From: Auanema rhodensis | Lineage: Eukaryota > Nematoda > Chromadorea > Rhabditida > Rhabditidae | Reading direction: 5' to 3' | DNA: 64,000 bases | Assembly (NCBI GenBank): GCA_964057225.1 | Contig: OZ059895.1 | Span: 6,820,001 to 6,884,000, forward strand | Shown here: positions 37,336-48,500 of the stretch, piece after piece | Position numbering within the stretch: position 1 is the stretch's first letter | Layout: each line of letters starts with the position of its first letter | Translations under genes and position numbers: made by a program | Notes under the pieces: generated by a model | Told to the model about the DNA's origin: nothing | What the model saw: the letters and a program-made list of their open reading frames with translations, nothing else | Databases searched by the model: none

Positions 37336-37473
37336 TTTATATATAATTTAATAAGTATAAAAAGTTTAAGATAAAATATTTAATCATTCCTTAGGAGATG
37401 CATTCCAAGGAAGCTTTGCTGACGCTCTAGGAATCTTCAATTTAGTCAATCCTTAGGATAAGAAATGTTCCAT

Positions 37474-39720
37474 TTAGTCTACAACAAGAGATCTCCTATG
37501 TTCATTTCTGAAATCTTGCAGTTCAACACCTTGGTAAACTTCACCTTGGAAATGATTTTTTGTTCTCACAAAAATTGGATTCCTATTTCTCGGATTTCTA
37601 TTTTCCTTGTTGAAAAAGGTTTTTGGAGAAAGGACTATCCAAATAGATCTACCTATAAATATGTAAAAGAGAGTAACACCAATAGTTACATAAATCCTCC
37701 ATATCTTGATGTAATACTTCTCAAAGATGCTAGAAACTTCATCTAATATTTCATGAGGAATCATTCCATCTTGACTATTTGAGTGTAGATCAATGGATAC
37801 ATCAGCTTTTTCACGCATCTCATTAATTAATTCTTCCTCAATATTAGTCTTAGTATCCATAAGAATGTGCTCATGAAAGATCACTTTATCATCTAAAAAA
37901 TTGAGATCAAAATCATTAAAGCTCTTGAGATTCACAATCTCTTCGCTTATAGGAAGTTTACCGAAGGAAGTTTTTCCTAAAGAACTGGAAATAATTCCTT
38001 GTGAGTAATACCAAATCTTATCTCCAAGGGATCGTATTCTAATGGGTATTTGTCCTTGAGTAAGAGCTAAACTTCCTTCTATTCCAAAATGTGTGAGATC
38101 AATAAATTCGATTTCTTCATCAACTAAAGATTTACAAAATGTTACTTCTACAACATCTTCACCAACAAGTTGAACTCTTATTGCTGAATGATTTAGTTGT
38201 TTTTGAATGTATCTTCTAGGATTCTCTCCTATTAGTGTTTCAAGAAGAGAAGTATGTTCATTAAATATATCACACATCACTTCAGTTGTATGGCGTAGTA
38301 GGTTATTTGATTTGTTCTCAAGGTATTGAAACTCTCCAGCTGCTTGAAAGTCTGAGTAAACTTGCCTTTTGGTCCTTCGAGATTTTCTATTTTCAAATTC
38401 TTTTAATGCATATTCAGCAAATTTAGTAACGTATTCATCATAACTTGGAAAAGTATTGCAAGCTTCTTTTTGTTTTTCAAAATTTTTGATTTCTAGATCT
38501 TTAGAATGTAAGTAGTCTTTAAAACTTGGAAGCAGTAAACAATCGTTTTTAATCTTTGAGTATTCTTCATAAGTGGGTAATGGAAAAGGTTCTTCTAAAC
38601 TTTGATTCGTAGATCTTTTGGTTCTATTCGAATTCACAGAAGTAGTAGTAGTATTAGGACCAGTATTCAATAATCGTTGTCTTTCCAATTTTTCCTTCTT
38701 TCTTTTCTCGAATTCAAGATATTGCTTCATTTTTTCTTCTCTTCTCTTCTCAAATTCTTTACGATCAGCTTCGTATTTATTGCTTGTTTCTTTGTCTTTT
38801 TGATTTTAAATTTCTTGTTGTCGTTTATAATATTCTTCTCTTTCTTTTTGATACTTCTGAGGATTCATACTCATTTCTTGGAGGCTTGGTAGTCCAGCAG
38901 TAGTAAGAGCTTGTGGGGTAGGAAGTTTTTGAATATTTTGAATTTCCTTGACTGCAAAACCTTCTTCACTAATTAAGAGATCAATATTACAATCTCTAAT
39001 AATTTTATTTCCTTTAAGGTCTAAAGCAATTTGATTTTGACTATTAATCCAAAGACCATTATTCATGATTCCATCTAGTTTTCCAATTGAAATATATTGA
39101 CAATTCTGGGAAGTATTGACATCCCAAATCATAATTTCATTAGTTTTTGAACTACAATAACCATCCTGATATTTACAATTACTTAAGTCGGAGAGAACAT
39201 TAGATGGCCTACTTTGATTGAAGTGTGAATATACTTTAGTTTCAATGATGATACAATTCTCTTTGTAATATCTTTTGCTTGTAAAGAAACTAGTAAATCT
39301 ATTTGGATAATCCACTTCAACTTTATTATTTGTACTATATATTCCTTCTTTACCTTTCCCTAAACTTCCATATTCACATTTCTTATTTGCAATCCATTCT
39401 CTACATTCTGCAAGACTTATAGAATGATAATTCAATTCCTTTTCTACTAAGTGCTCATATCCTGAGAAATCTGTATACATTGATACTTCACTAACTAATT
39501 TCTTACACAATTTTGCATCACTTGAATATTCAATGATGTTCGGTTTATATACTTCATAACTTACTACTTTTGATTGACTATTTAATTGTCTATGATAATT
39601 ACATTTGTGTAATTTCGGAAGTCTAAAGTATTGTACTGGTGCATTAGAAGTACAAATTAGTGTTGCTAAAATATCATAATGAGTAAATATGAAAAAGAAA
39701 TAGAATTGCAATAGATTCAT
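37474..39720 (-). pseudogene. Large cleavable membrane glycoprotein (viral fusogen candidate), one in-frame stop
   Basis: A single 748-codon frame with one internal TAA at 38806-38808 (codon 305). Order: N-terminal signal peptide (hydrophobic to about residue 24); Cys-rich ectodomain to about 260 with CNYHRQL, CREWIANKKCEYGSLGKG, NKVEVDYPNRFTSFF and CKYQDGYC; a Lys/Glu-rich section with repeated LPSY-x-EY-like motifs (about 270-445); two furin-type sites, NRTKR (about 365-369) and RRTKR (about 448-452); a second ectodomain part; one membrane anchor (about 673-697); a 50-residue tail. It resembles glycoproteins of chuviruses and the gB-like fusogens reported in nematode Mavericks, by memory of pattern only. 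It diverges from the capsid gene by 107 bp. Whether the stop is real, read through or an assembly error is open. Confidence 0.65.
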
Positions 39721-39827
39721 TTACTTCAGAAAATTTATTTTAAATAAATTGAAAATTTATCCTGACTTTCTTTGAAAGTTGTTAATTAAATTAATAAAGC
39801 GCCAATTCTGAAATTCTCAAGATAAAA
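39721..39827. promoter_or_regulatory. Divergent promoter region, glycoprotein and major capsid
   Basis: 107 bp between the two start codons, AT-rich, with the inverted repeat CTTTCTTTGAAAG (39767-39779). Shared control of a capsid and an envelope-like gene would give late co-expression. That role is inferred from layout only. Confidence 0.4.
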
Positions 39828-41078
39828 ATGACTGTTGAAGCAGTAGACAGAATACTAATTGTTGATAGTCCAATTATTCAAGATCAAAGTATTCAAAAAG
39901 AAAATTTGATTAGCATATTTCCTTCATCTGGTAGTAGTTTAAATCAACATGGAGAAATTAATTTTATCATAGAAACTTGTGGTCAATACCTTCTACTACA
40001 TAAATCTTACATCTACTTAGAAGCTTCTTCGACTAAATTAGACTCTAGTGCATTAAGTGACACTGATGAAGTTACATTGACTAATAATGCTCCAATGTTT
40101 TTATTTGATAGAGCAACTTATAGTATGGATGGTATGCAAGTTGAAAATGTCATTGATCCTGGAAGAGCTTCACTTATGAAAGGCCTGCTTACTTATTCTT
40201 CCACAATGAATAAACAAAATACTTTTGGTTGGATCATTGAGACAAAGGATATCATGACTTATAAAATAAATAAATATACAAAAAATAGAAAAGGTAACCT
40301 TACTTTTTGTATTCCACTGACTCATATTTTTGGATTTGCTGAATGTTATAATAAAACAGTTTACGGAAGAAAACACACTCTTTCACTTTACAGATCACCA
40401 GAAAATAAAAATTCTATTACGTCCACAGATCCTACTAAATTTACTGCTAAGATGACTATTAATAAACTTCAATGGATAATTCCTAAAATTATGCCTAGTC
40501 TTGAGATGCAAAACAAACTTCTAAACCTTTTTGAAAGTAATAAATTAGTTGTAATGCCTTTTATATCTCGGCAATTTGAAAGTTATAACATACCAAATGG
40601 TAATAGAGAATTTACTTGGAAACTAGGAACTAAATATGATAAGATAAAATACCTTGTCATAGCATTTCAAACTGCTAGAGACAATAACTATATCAATGCT
40701 GCAAAATTTGATAATTGTGGACTTGAATAAATTCACGTAGAACTCAACTCAGAAAGATATCCATATGAATGTCTGAAGTTTGACTTTGATAAATTTAATG
40801 CAGTCCAACAATACAATTTTGCTAAAGAATTTAGGAATAGTTATTATGAAAGTATCGAGGATTACATATTTATGGAAGAAGATGTGTATTATTATTATCC
40901 ACTTCTAGTATTTGATGTTTCAAAACAGAATGATAGAATTATTGCATCTCGACCTGATGTTACAATAAAAGCTTCCTTTAATAAAAACATTGCTCAAAGT
41001 ACTAAATGTTATTGCCTCATTTTGAGTGAAAATGTTGTTGAAATCAAGGATAATAGAGGTAAGGTAGTTAGCATCTAA
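39828..41078 (+). pseudogene. Element 2 major capsid protein (double jelly-roll type), one in-frame stop
   Basis: A 416-codon frame with one TAA at 40728-40730 (codon 301); the same frame continues to TAA at 41078. Conserved-looking segments: an early SGSSLNQHGEINFIIETCGQ strand, APMFLFDRATYSMDGMQVEN, IPLTHIFGFAECYNKTVYGR, INKLQWIIPKIMPSLEMQNK, REFTWKLGTKYDKIKYLVIA, and beyond the stop YYYPLLVFDVSKQNDR and a TIKASFNK strand. This pattern recurs in Polinton-like elements of invertebrates and differs clearly from the element 1 capsid protein. Length fits a double jelly-roll capsid protein. With ATPase, penton, protease and integrase remnants around it, the capsid role is well supported by context. 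The coding sequence is otherwise undamaged, so loss is recent or the stop is read through. Confidence 0.68.
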
Positions 41079-41107
41079 GATGCTCTTGATTTTCATAGAA
41101 AATTGAG

Positions 41108-41209
41108 TCAGTGTTTAAGATCCTTCTCTGGAATCCAAGAATTAAACTTATCAGGATATCCATACCATTTAACAAATATTTCTGTAGATTTATTGAAATT
41201 AGTTTGATT
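41108..41209 (-). pseudogene. C-terminal chromodomain of a Polinton-type integrase, remnant
   Basis: 33 codons ending in TGA at 41108-41110 read IFVKWYGYPDKFNSWIPEKD and then LKH. This is the signature of a chromodomain (V-K-W-x-G-Y ... SW-x-P-x-x-D-L), found at the C-terminus of Polinton and chromovirus integrases. The catalytic core is missing: the frame is lost at about 41210, where the sequence of the spliced retropepsin-like gene begins. It is convergent with the capsid gene, 29 bp away. It shows that element 2 once coded for an integrase. Confidence 0.72.
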
Positions 41210-41224
41210 TTAGCTATTTGTTGT

Positions 41225-41242
41225 TCAATTGTTTATTTTCAG
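41225..41242 (+). promoter_or_regulatory. Probable trans-splice acceptor
   Basis: TCAATTGTTTATTTTCAG, with a T-rich tract ending TTTTCAG, lies 47 bp before the ATG at 41290 with no intron donor upstream in the same gene. In nematodes this is the usual form of a spliced-leader acceptor. It could instead be the 3' end of an intron in a 5' untranslated exon. Confidence 0.5.
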
Positions 41243-41289
41243 ACCGCTCTCTCTCTTTCTCCATCAGTTCTTTCCGTTGTGAGTCCAAG

Positions 41290-42015
41290 ATGGAAAGTGA
41301 ATTGAACAAGGTATTTATTTCTGTTTTTTTTCTAATTTTAAAAGGAAATTTTTAGAGTTCTTCACCGTCTGACAGCAATGATCACTCTTTCGAATTTATG
41401 GATGCACTGCCGGCGTTTAAACATGACATGATGCTGACGGATATCAACGATGCTGGTCTCAAGCATGTGAGTTATTATTAATATTATATCATTTTTTGTT
41501 GAAATTTTTTGTTGTTATTTCTAATCCTTTATGGTTTTCAGCTCGGCGACATCACTGGAATTGATAATTTGAGTGTCGGATCGTTCTCGTCTCCAGCATT
41601 CCCGGTGGAAGGCGTTATTTTCGGACCAAATAATAGACTAATGATGTGCCTCAACTGTCGTCGTGCCAAGAAGCCTGATGCGCCAATAATCAAAGTCTGG
41701 TTTCAGGTTGATAGTGGATCGAATTGCACGTTTCTCGACGAGAAGACTATCAGCAAGCTTATCAGCTCCGACGCGATTCCTTCGGCTCTTCATGTCTCCA
41801 TTCAGTTTTAGTTTTTCTACTCTCAATTTTAAGATTATTCTTTTTCTGATTCAAATTTCTCATTTCAGGATCATAATTCTGTGATCGAATGCAATCTCTC
41901 CCATAGCCATTTCAAGGAAGCGAACGTGTTGGGAATGTTGGCAATGCGTAAAATGAACTTGACGATCGACAGCATGAATTGGACTACAGAGACTTGGCGC
42001 CTTGCGAAACAATAA
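41290..42015 (+). pseudogene. Retropepsin-like spliced gene, 4 exons, defective third donor
   Basis: Exons 41290-41310, 41356-41466, 41542-41805 and 41869-42015, all phase 0, giving 180 codons ending in TAA with AATAAA near 42042. Introns 1 and 2 have GT-AG ends. Exon 3 carries [10 protein letters not shown] and [18 protein letters not shown], an Asp-Ser-Gly aspartic protease motif. Exon 4 carries NVLGMLAMRKMNLTID, like the second conserved strand of retropepsins. A single-domain aspartic protease that works as a dimer is expected. The third donor reads CAG|TTTTAG, one G short of CAG|GTTTTAG. Without splicing, translation stops at TAG 41809-41811 after 134 residues; using the A|GTTTT site shifts frame. 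More GC-rich than its neighbours, it cuts the integrase on one side and the protease on the other. Possible host cargo gene. Confidence 0.6.
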
Positions 42016-42065
42016 TGGCATCGTATTGCTTTTTAATTGATTAATAAAGTATTTTTTTATTGAAA

Positions 42066-42332
42066 TTATTTTTGAAGTTCTAATGGAGGATCCAATCCAA
42101 TAGAATCAAAGTAATAAATCTCCTTATTGTTCTTGGAATAACAGACCCAATGAGTAGATTTACCTTCAGAAGAATCTAAATTTACAATACCAACATCTCT
42201 TTCCTTAATTCCTTGTGGTGGCAAAGTGTCTCTCATAAAGATTCCTCTGAAGTTTCTTATCTTTAATAATTTTACAAGCTCTTCAAGATCAATATTTGTT
42301 AGACTTGGTAGGTTTTTATCTGTTTTCATCAT
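42066..42332 (-). pseudogene. N-terminal part of an adenain-like protease, element 2
   Basis: 88 codons from ATG 42332. The pattern is that of Polinton-like virus maturation proteases: FRGIFMRDTLPP, GIVNLDSSEGKSTHWVCYSK with the catalytic His-Trp, and IYYFDSIGLDPP with the expected catalytic-triad Asp. The frame stops at 42066-42068 before the region that carries the catalytic Cys, right beside the 3' end of the spliced gene. The product cannot be active. Unlike the element 1 protease, the acidic residue is present here, which shows that the substitution there is not a feature of all the copies. Confidence 0.75.
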
Positions 42333-42560
42333 TTATTTAGCATTATTTTTATTCACCGTTCTAGCGCACTTGTCTCGACCATTTCGACCACTGGATTTCG
42401 ACCACATTTTCAAGGTAGCGCATTTCGACCATTTCCCCATTTTTGAAAATTGTTGAAAATGACACATTTTCGAAGTATTAAGACCTGTTTATGTTAAAAA
42501 TAAGCCTTAAAATGGCTTAAAGATGAGAAAATTGAGGATGGGCGAAAAGGTGCGCTTATA
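42333..42560. other. Right flank of element 2, no gene
   Basis: 228 bp between the protease start and the right satellite array. It contains three spaced copies of TTCGACCA (42382-42455) and the sequence CGCACTTGTC / CGCATTTCGACC. It could be the end of element 2 or a short non-autonomous repeat. No terminal inverted repeat partner is seen at 35767. Confidence 0.4.
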
Positions 42561-45500
42561 GAGCAACATTGATATTCCATCTTTCTGAAGATTCTGAAGC
42601 TTGTCTATCTCTTGACCGCAAACGTTTATTGTTCAGAAAATCTCAGTCTAGAGTTTTGAATGTTTTTCTGAAGAAGAATACGGTGCACGTGCCATTTGCC
42701 TTGGGGTATTCAACTTCATTTTTGGTTTAATTACCCAAGTTTGAGGTACTTTGATGATTCAACAAGGGTTACACCTGATGTTGAACTAAATTTTGGAAAG
42801 CTCACTATATGTGAGCAACATTGATATTTCATCTCTCTGAAGATTCGGAAGCTTGTCTATCTCTTGACCGGAAATGTTTATTGTTCAGACAATCTCAGTC
42901 TGGAGTTTTGAATGTTGTTCTGAACAGGAATACGGTGCACGTGCCATTTGCCTTGGGGTATTCATCTTCATCTTTGGTTTAATTACCCAAGTTTGAGGTA
43001 CTTTGATGATTCAACAAGGGTTACACCTGATGTTGAACTAAATTTTGGAAAGCTCACTATATGTGAGCAACATTGTTATTTCATCTCTCTGAAGATTCGG
43101 AAGCTTGTCTATCTCTTTACCGGAAATGTTTATTGTTCAGACAATCTCAGCCTAGAGTTTTGAATGTTTTTCTGAAGAAGAATACGGTGCACGTGCCATT
43201 TGCCTTGGGGTATTCAACTTCATTTTTGGTTTAATTACCCAAGTTTGAGGTACTTTGATGATTCAACAAGGGTTACACCTGATGTTGAACTAAATTTGGG
43301 AAAGCTCACTATATGTGAGCAACATTGATATTCCATCTCTCTGAAGATTCGGAAGCTTGTCTATCTCTTGACCGGAAATGTTTATTGTTCAGACAATCTC
43401 AGTCTAGAGTTTTGAATGTTCTTCTGAACAGGAATACGGTGCACGTGCCATTTGCCTTGGGGTATTCAACTTCATTTTTGGTTTAATTACCCAAGTTTGA
43501 GGTACTTTGATGATTCAACAAGGGTTACACCTGATGTTGAACTAAATTTTGGAAAGCTCACTATATGTGAGCAACATTGATATTTCATCTCTCTGAAGAT
43601 TCGGAAGCTTGTCTATCTCTTGACCGGAAATGTGTATTGTTCAGACAATCTCAGTCTAGAGTTTTGAATGTTCTTCTGAACAGGAATACGGTGCACGTGC
43701 CATTTGCCTTGGGGTATTCAACTTCATTTTTGGTTTAATTACCCAAGTTTGAGGTACTTTGATGATTCAACAAGGGTTACACCTGATGTTGAACTAAATT
43801 TTGGAAAGCTCACTATATGTGAGCAACATTGATATTTCATCTCTCTGAAGATTCGGAAGCTTGTCTATCTCTTTACCGGAAACTTTTATTGTTCAGACAA
43901 TCTCAGTCTAGAGTTTTGAATGTTCTTCTGAACAGGAATACGGTGCACGTGCCATTTGCCTTGGGGTATTCAACTTCATTTTTGGTTTAATTACCCAAGT
44001 TTGAGGTACTTTGATGATTCAACAAGGGATACACCTGATGTTGAACTAAATTTTGGAAAGCTTACTATATGTGAGCAACTTTGATATTTCATCTCTCTGA
44101 AGATTCGGAAGCTTGTCTATCTCTTTACCGGAAACTTTTATTGTTCAGACAATCTCAGTCTAGAGTTTTGAATGTTCTTCTGAACAGGAATACGGTGCAC
44201 GTGCCATTTGCCTTGAGGTATTCATCTTCATCTTTGGTTTAATTACCCCAAGTTTGAGGTACTTTGATGATTCAGCAAGGGTTACACCTGATGTTGAACT
44301 AAATTTTGGAAAGCTCACTATATGTGAGCAACATTAATATTTCATCTCTCTGAAGATTCGGAAGCTTGTCTATCTCTTTACCGGAAACTTTTATTGTTCA
44401 GACAATCTCAGTCTAGAGTTTTGAATGTTCTTCTGAACAGGAATACGGTGCACGTGCCATTTGCCTTGGGGTATTCATCTTCATCTTTGGTTTAATTACC
44501 CAAGTTTGAGGTACTTTGCTGATTCAACAAGGGTTACACCTGATGTTGAACTAAATTTTGGAAAGCTCACTATATGTGAGCAACATTGATATTTCATCTC
44601 TCTGAAGATTCGGAAGCTTGTCTATCTCTTTACCGGAAATGGTTATTGTTCAGACAATCTCAGTCTGGAGTTTTGAATGTTCTTCTGAACAGGAATACGG
44701 TGCACGTGCCATTTGCCTTGGGGTATTCAACTTCATTTTTGGTTTAATTACCCAAGTTTGAGGTACTTTGATGATTCAACAAGGGTTACACCTGATGTTG
44801 AACTAAATTTTGGAAAGCTCACTATATGTGAGCAACATTGATATTTCATCTCTCTGAACATTCGGAAGCTTGTCTATCTCTTGACCGGAAATGGTTATTG
44901 TTCAGACAATCTTAGTCTAGAGTTTTGAATGTTCTTCTGAACAGGAATACGGTGCACGTGCCATTTGCCTTGGGGTATTCAACTTCATTTTTGGTTTAAT
45001 TACCCAAGTTTGAGGTACTTTGATGATTCAACAAGGGTTACACCTGATGTTGAACTAAATTTTGGAAAGCTCACTATATGTGAGCAACATTGATATTTCA
45101 TCTCTCTGAACATTCGGAAGCTTGTCTATCTCTTGACCGGAAATGGTTATTGTTCAGACAATCTCAGTCTAGAGTTTTGAATGTTCTTCTGAACAGGAAT
45201 ACGGTGCACGTGCCATTTGCCTTGGGGTATTCAACTTCATTTTTGGTTTAATTACCCAAGTTTGAGGTACTTTGATGATTCAACAAGGGTTACACCTGAT
45301 GTTGAACTAAATTTTGGAAAGCTCACTATATGTGAGCAACATTGATATTTCATCTCTCTGAAGATTTGGAAGCTTGTCTATCTCTTGACCGGAAACTTTT
45401 ATTGTTCAGACAATCTCAGTCTAGAGTTTTGAATGTTCTTCTGAACAGGAATACGGTGCACGTGCCATTTGCCTTGGGGTATTCAACTTCATTTTTGGTT

Positions 45501-48500
45501 TAATTACCCAAGTTTGAGGTACTTTGATGATTCAACAAGGGTTACACCTGATGTTGAACTAAATTTTGGAAAGCTCACTATATGTGAGCAACATTGATAT
45601 TTCATCTCTCTGAAGATTTGGAAGCTTGTCTATCTCTTGACCGGAAACTTTTATTGTTCAGACAATCTCAGTCTAGAGTTTTGAATGTTCTTCTGAACAG
45701 GAATACGGTGCACGTGCCATTTGCCTTGGGGTATTCAACTTCATTTTTGGTTTAATTACCCAAGTTTGAGGTACTTTGATGATTCAACAAGGGTTACACC
45801 TGATGTTGAACTAAATTTTGGAAAGCTCACTATATGTGAGCAACATTGATATTTCATCTCTCTGAAGATTCGGAAGCTTGTCTATCTCTTGACCGGAAAT
45901 GGTTATTGTTCAGACAATCTCAGTCTAGAGTTTTGAATGTTCTTCTGAACAGGAATTCGGTGCACGTGCCATTTGCCTTGGGGTATTCAACTTCATTTTT
46001 GGTTTAATTACCCAAGTTTGAGGTACTTTGATGATTCAACAAGGGTTACACCTGATGTTGAACTAAATTTTGGAAAGCTCACTATATGTGAGCAACATTG
46101 ATATTTCATCTCTCTGAAGATTCGGAAGCTTGTCTCTCTCTTTACCGGAAACTTTTATTGTTCAGACAATCTCAGTCTAGAGTTTTGAATGTTCTTCTGA
46201 ACAGGAATACGGTGCACGTGCCATTTGCCTTGGGGTATTCAACTTCATTTTTGGTTTAATTACCCAAGTTTGAGGTACTTTGATGATTCAACAAGGGTTA
46301 CACCTGATGTTGAACTAAATTTTGGAAAGCTCACTATATGTGAGCAACATTGATATTTCATCTCTCTGAACATTCGGAAGCTTGTCTATCTCTTGACCGG
46401 AAATGGTTATTGTTCAGACAATCTCAGTCTAGAGTTTTGAATGTTCTTCTGAACAGGAATACGGTGCACGTGCCATTTGCCTTGGGGTATTCAACTTCAT
46501 TTTTGGTTTAATTACCCAAGTTTGAGGTACTTTGATGATTCAACAAGGGTTACACCTGATGTTGAACTAAATTTTGGAAAGCTCACTATATGTGAGCAAC
46601 ATTGATATTTCATCTCTCTGAAGATTCGGAAGCTTGTCTCTCTCTTTACCGGAAACTTTTATTGTTCAGACAATCTCAGTCTAGAGTTTTGAATGTTCTT
46701 CTGAACAGGAATACGGTGCACGTGCCATTTGCCTTGGGGTATTCAACTTCATTTTTGGTTTAATTACCCAAGTTTGAGGTACTTTGATGATTCAACAAGG
46801 GTTACACCTGATGTTGAACTAAATTTTGGAAAGCTCACTATATGTGAGCAACATTGATATTTCATCTCTCTGAAGATTCGGAAGCTTGTCTATCTCTTTA
46901 CCGGAAACTTTTATTGTTCAGACAATCTCAGTCTAGAGTTTTGAATGTTCTTCTGAACAGGAATACGGTGCACGTGCCATTTGCCTTGGGGTATTCAACT
47001 TCATTTTTGGTTTAATTACCCAAGTTTGAGGTACTTTGATGATTCAACAAGGGATACACCTGATGTTGAACTAAATTTTGGAAAGCTTACTATATGTGAG
47101 CAACTTTGATATTTCATCTCTCTGAAGATTCGGAAGCTTGTCTATCTCTTTACCGGAAACTTTTATTGTTCAGACAATCTCAGTCTAGAGTTTTGAATGT
47201 TCTTCTGAACAGGAATACGGTGCACGTGCCATTTGCCTTGGGGTATTCATCTTCATCTTTGGTTTAATTACCCAAGTTTGAGGTACTTTGATGATTCAGC
47301 AAGGGTTACACCTGATGTTGAACTAAATTTTGGAAAGCTCACTATATGTGAGCAACATTAATATTTCATCTCTCTGAAGATTCGGAAGCTTGTCTATCTC
47401 TTTACCGGAAACTTTTATTGTTCAGACAATCTCAGTCTAGAGTTTTGAATGTTCTTCTGAACAGGAATACGGTGCACGTGCCATTTGCCTTGGGGTATTC
47501 ATCTTCATCTTTGGTTTAATTACCCAAGTTTGAGGTACTTTGATGATTCAACAAGGGTTACACCTGATGTTGAACTAAATTTTGGAAAGCTCACTATATG
47601 TGAGCAACATTGATATTTCATCTCTCTGAAGATTCGGAAGCTTGTCTATCTCTTTACCGGAAACTTTTATTGTTCAGACAATCTCAGTCTAGAGTTTTGA
47701 ATGTTCTTCTGAACAGGAATACGGTGCACGTGCCATTTGCCTTGGGGTATTCAACTTCATTTTTGGTTTAATTACCCAAGTTTGAGGTACTTTGATGATT
47801 CAACAAGGGATACACCTGATGTTGAACTAAATTTTGGAAAGCTTACTATATGTGAGCAACTTTGATATTTCATCTCTCTGAAGATTCGGAAGCTTGTCTA
47901 TCTCTTTACCGGAAACTTTTATTGTTCAGACAATCTCAGTCTAGAGTTTTGAATGTTCTTCTGAACAGGAATACGGTGCACGTGCCATTTGCCTTGGGGT
48001 ATTCATCTTCATCTTTGGTTTAATTACCCAAGTTTGAGGTACTTTGATGATTCAGCAAGGGTTACACCTGATGTTGAACTAAATTTTGGAAAGCTTACTA
48101 TATGTGAGCAACATTAATATTTCATCTCTCTGAAGATTCGGAAGCTTGTCTATCTCTTTACCGGAAACTTTTATTGTTCAGACAATCTCAGTCTAGAGTT
48201 TTGAATGTTCTTCTGAACAGGAATACGGTGCACGTGCCATTTGCCTTGGGGTATTCATCTTCATCTTTGGTTTAATTACCCAAGTTTGAGGTACTTTGCT
48301 GATTCAACAAGGGTTACACCTGATGTTGAACTAAATTTTGGAAAGCTCACTATATGTGAGCAACATTGATATTTCATCTCTCTGAAGATTCGGAAGCTTG
48401 TCTATCTCTTTACCGGAAACTTTTATTGTTCAGACAATCTCAGTCTAGAGTTTTGAATGTTCTTCTGAACAGGAATACGGTGCACGTGCCATTTGCCTTG

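Noticed and set aside
21987..41078. Alternative genetic code with TAA as sense
   Set aside because: TAA ends the polymerase, capsid, penton and core genes of the adjacent Maverick and the glycoprotein itself at its natural end, so the code is standard.
42948..43163. 71-codon open frame in the right array
   Set aside because: It lies inside satellite monomers and is open only through a local variant; neighbouring monomers close it.
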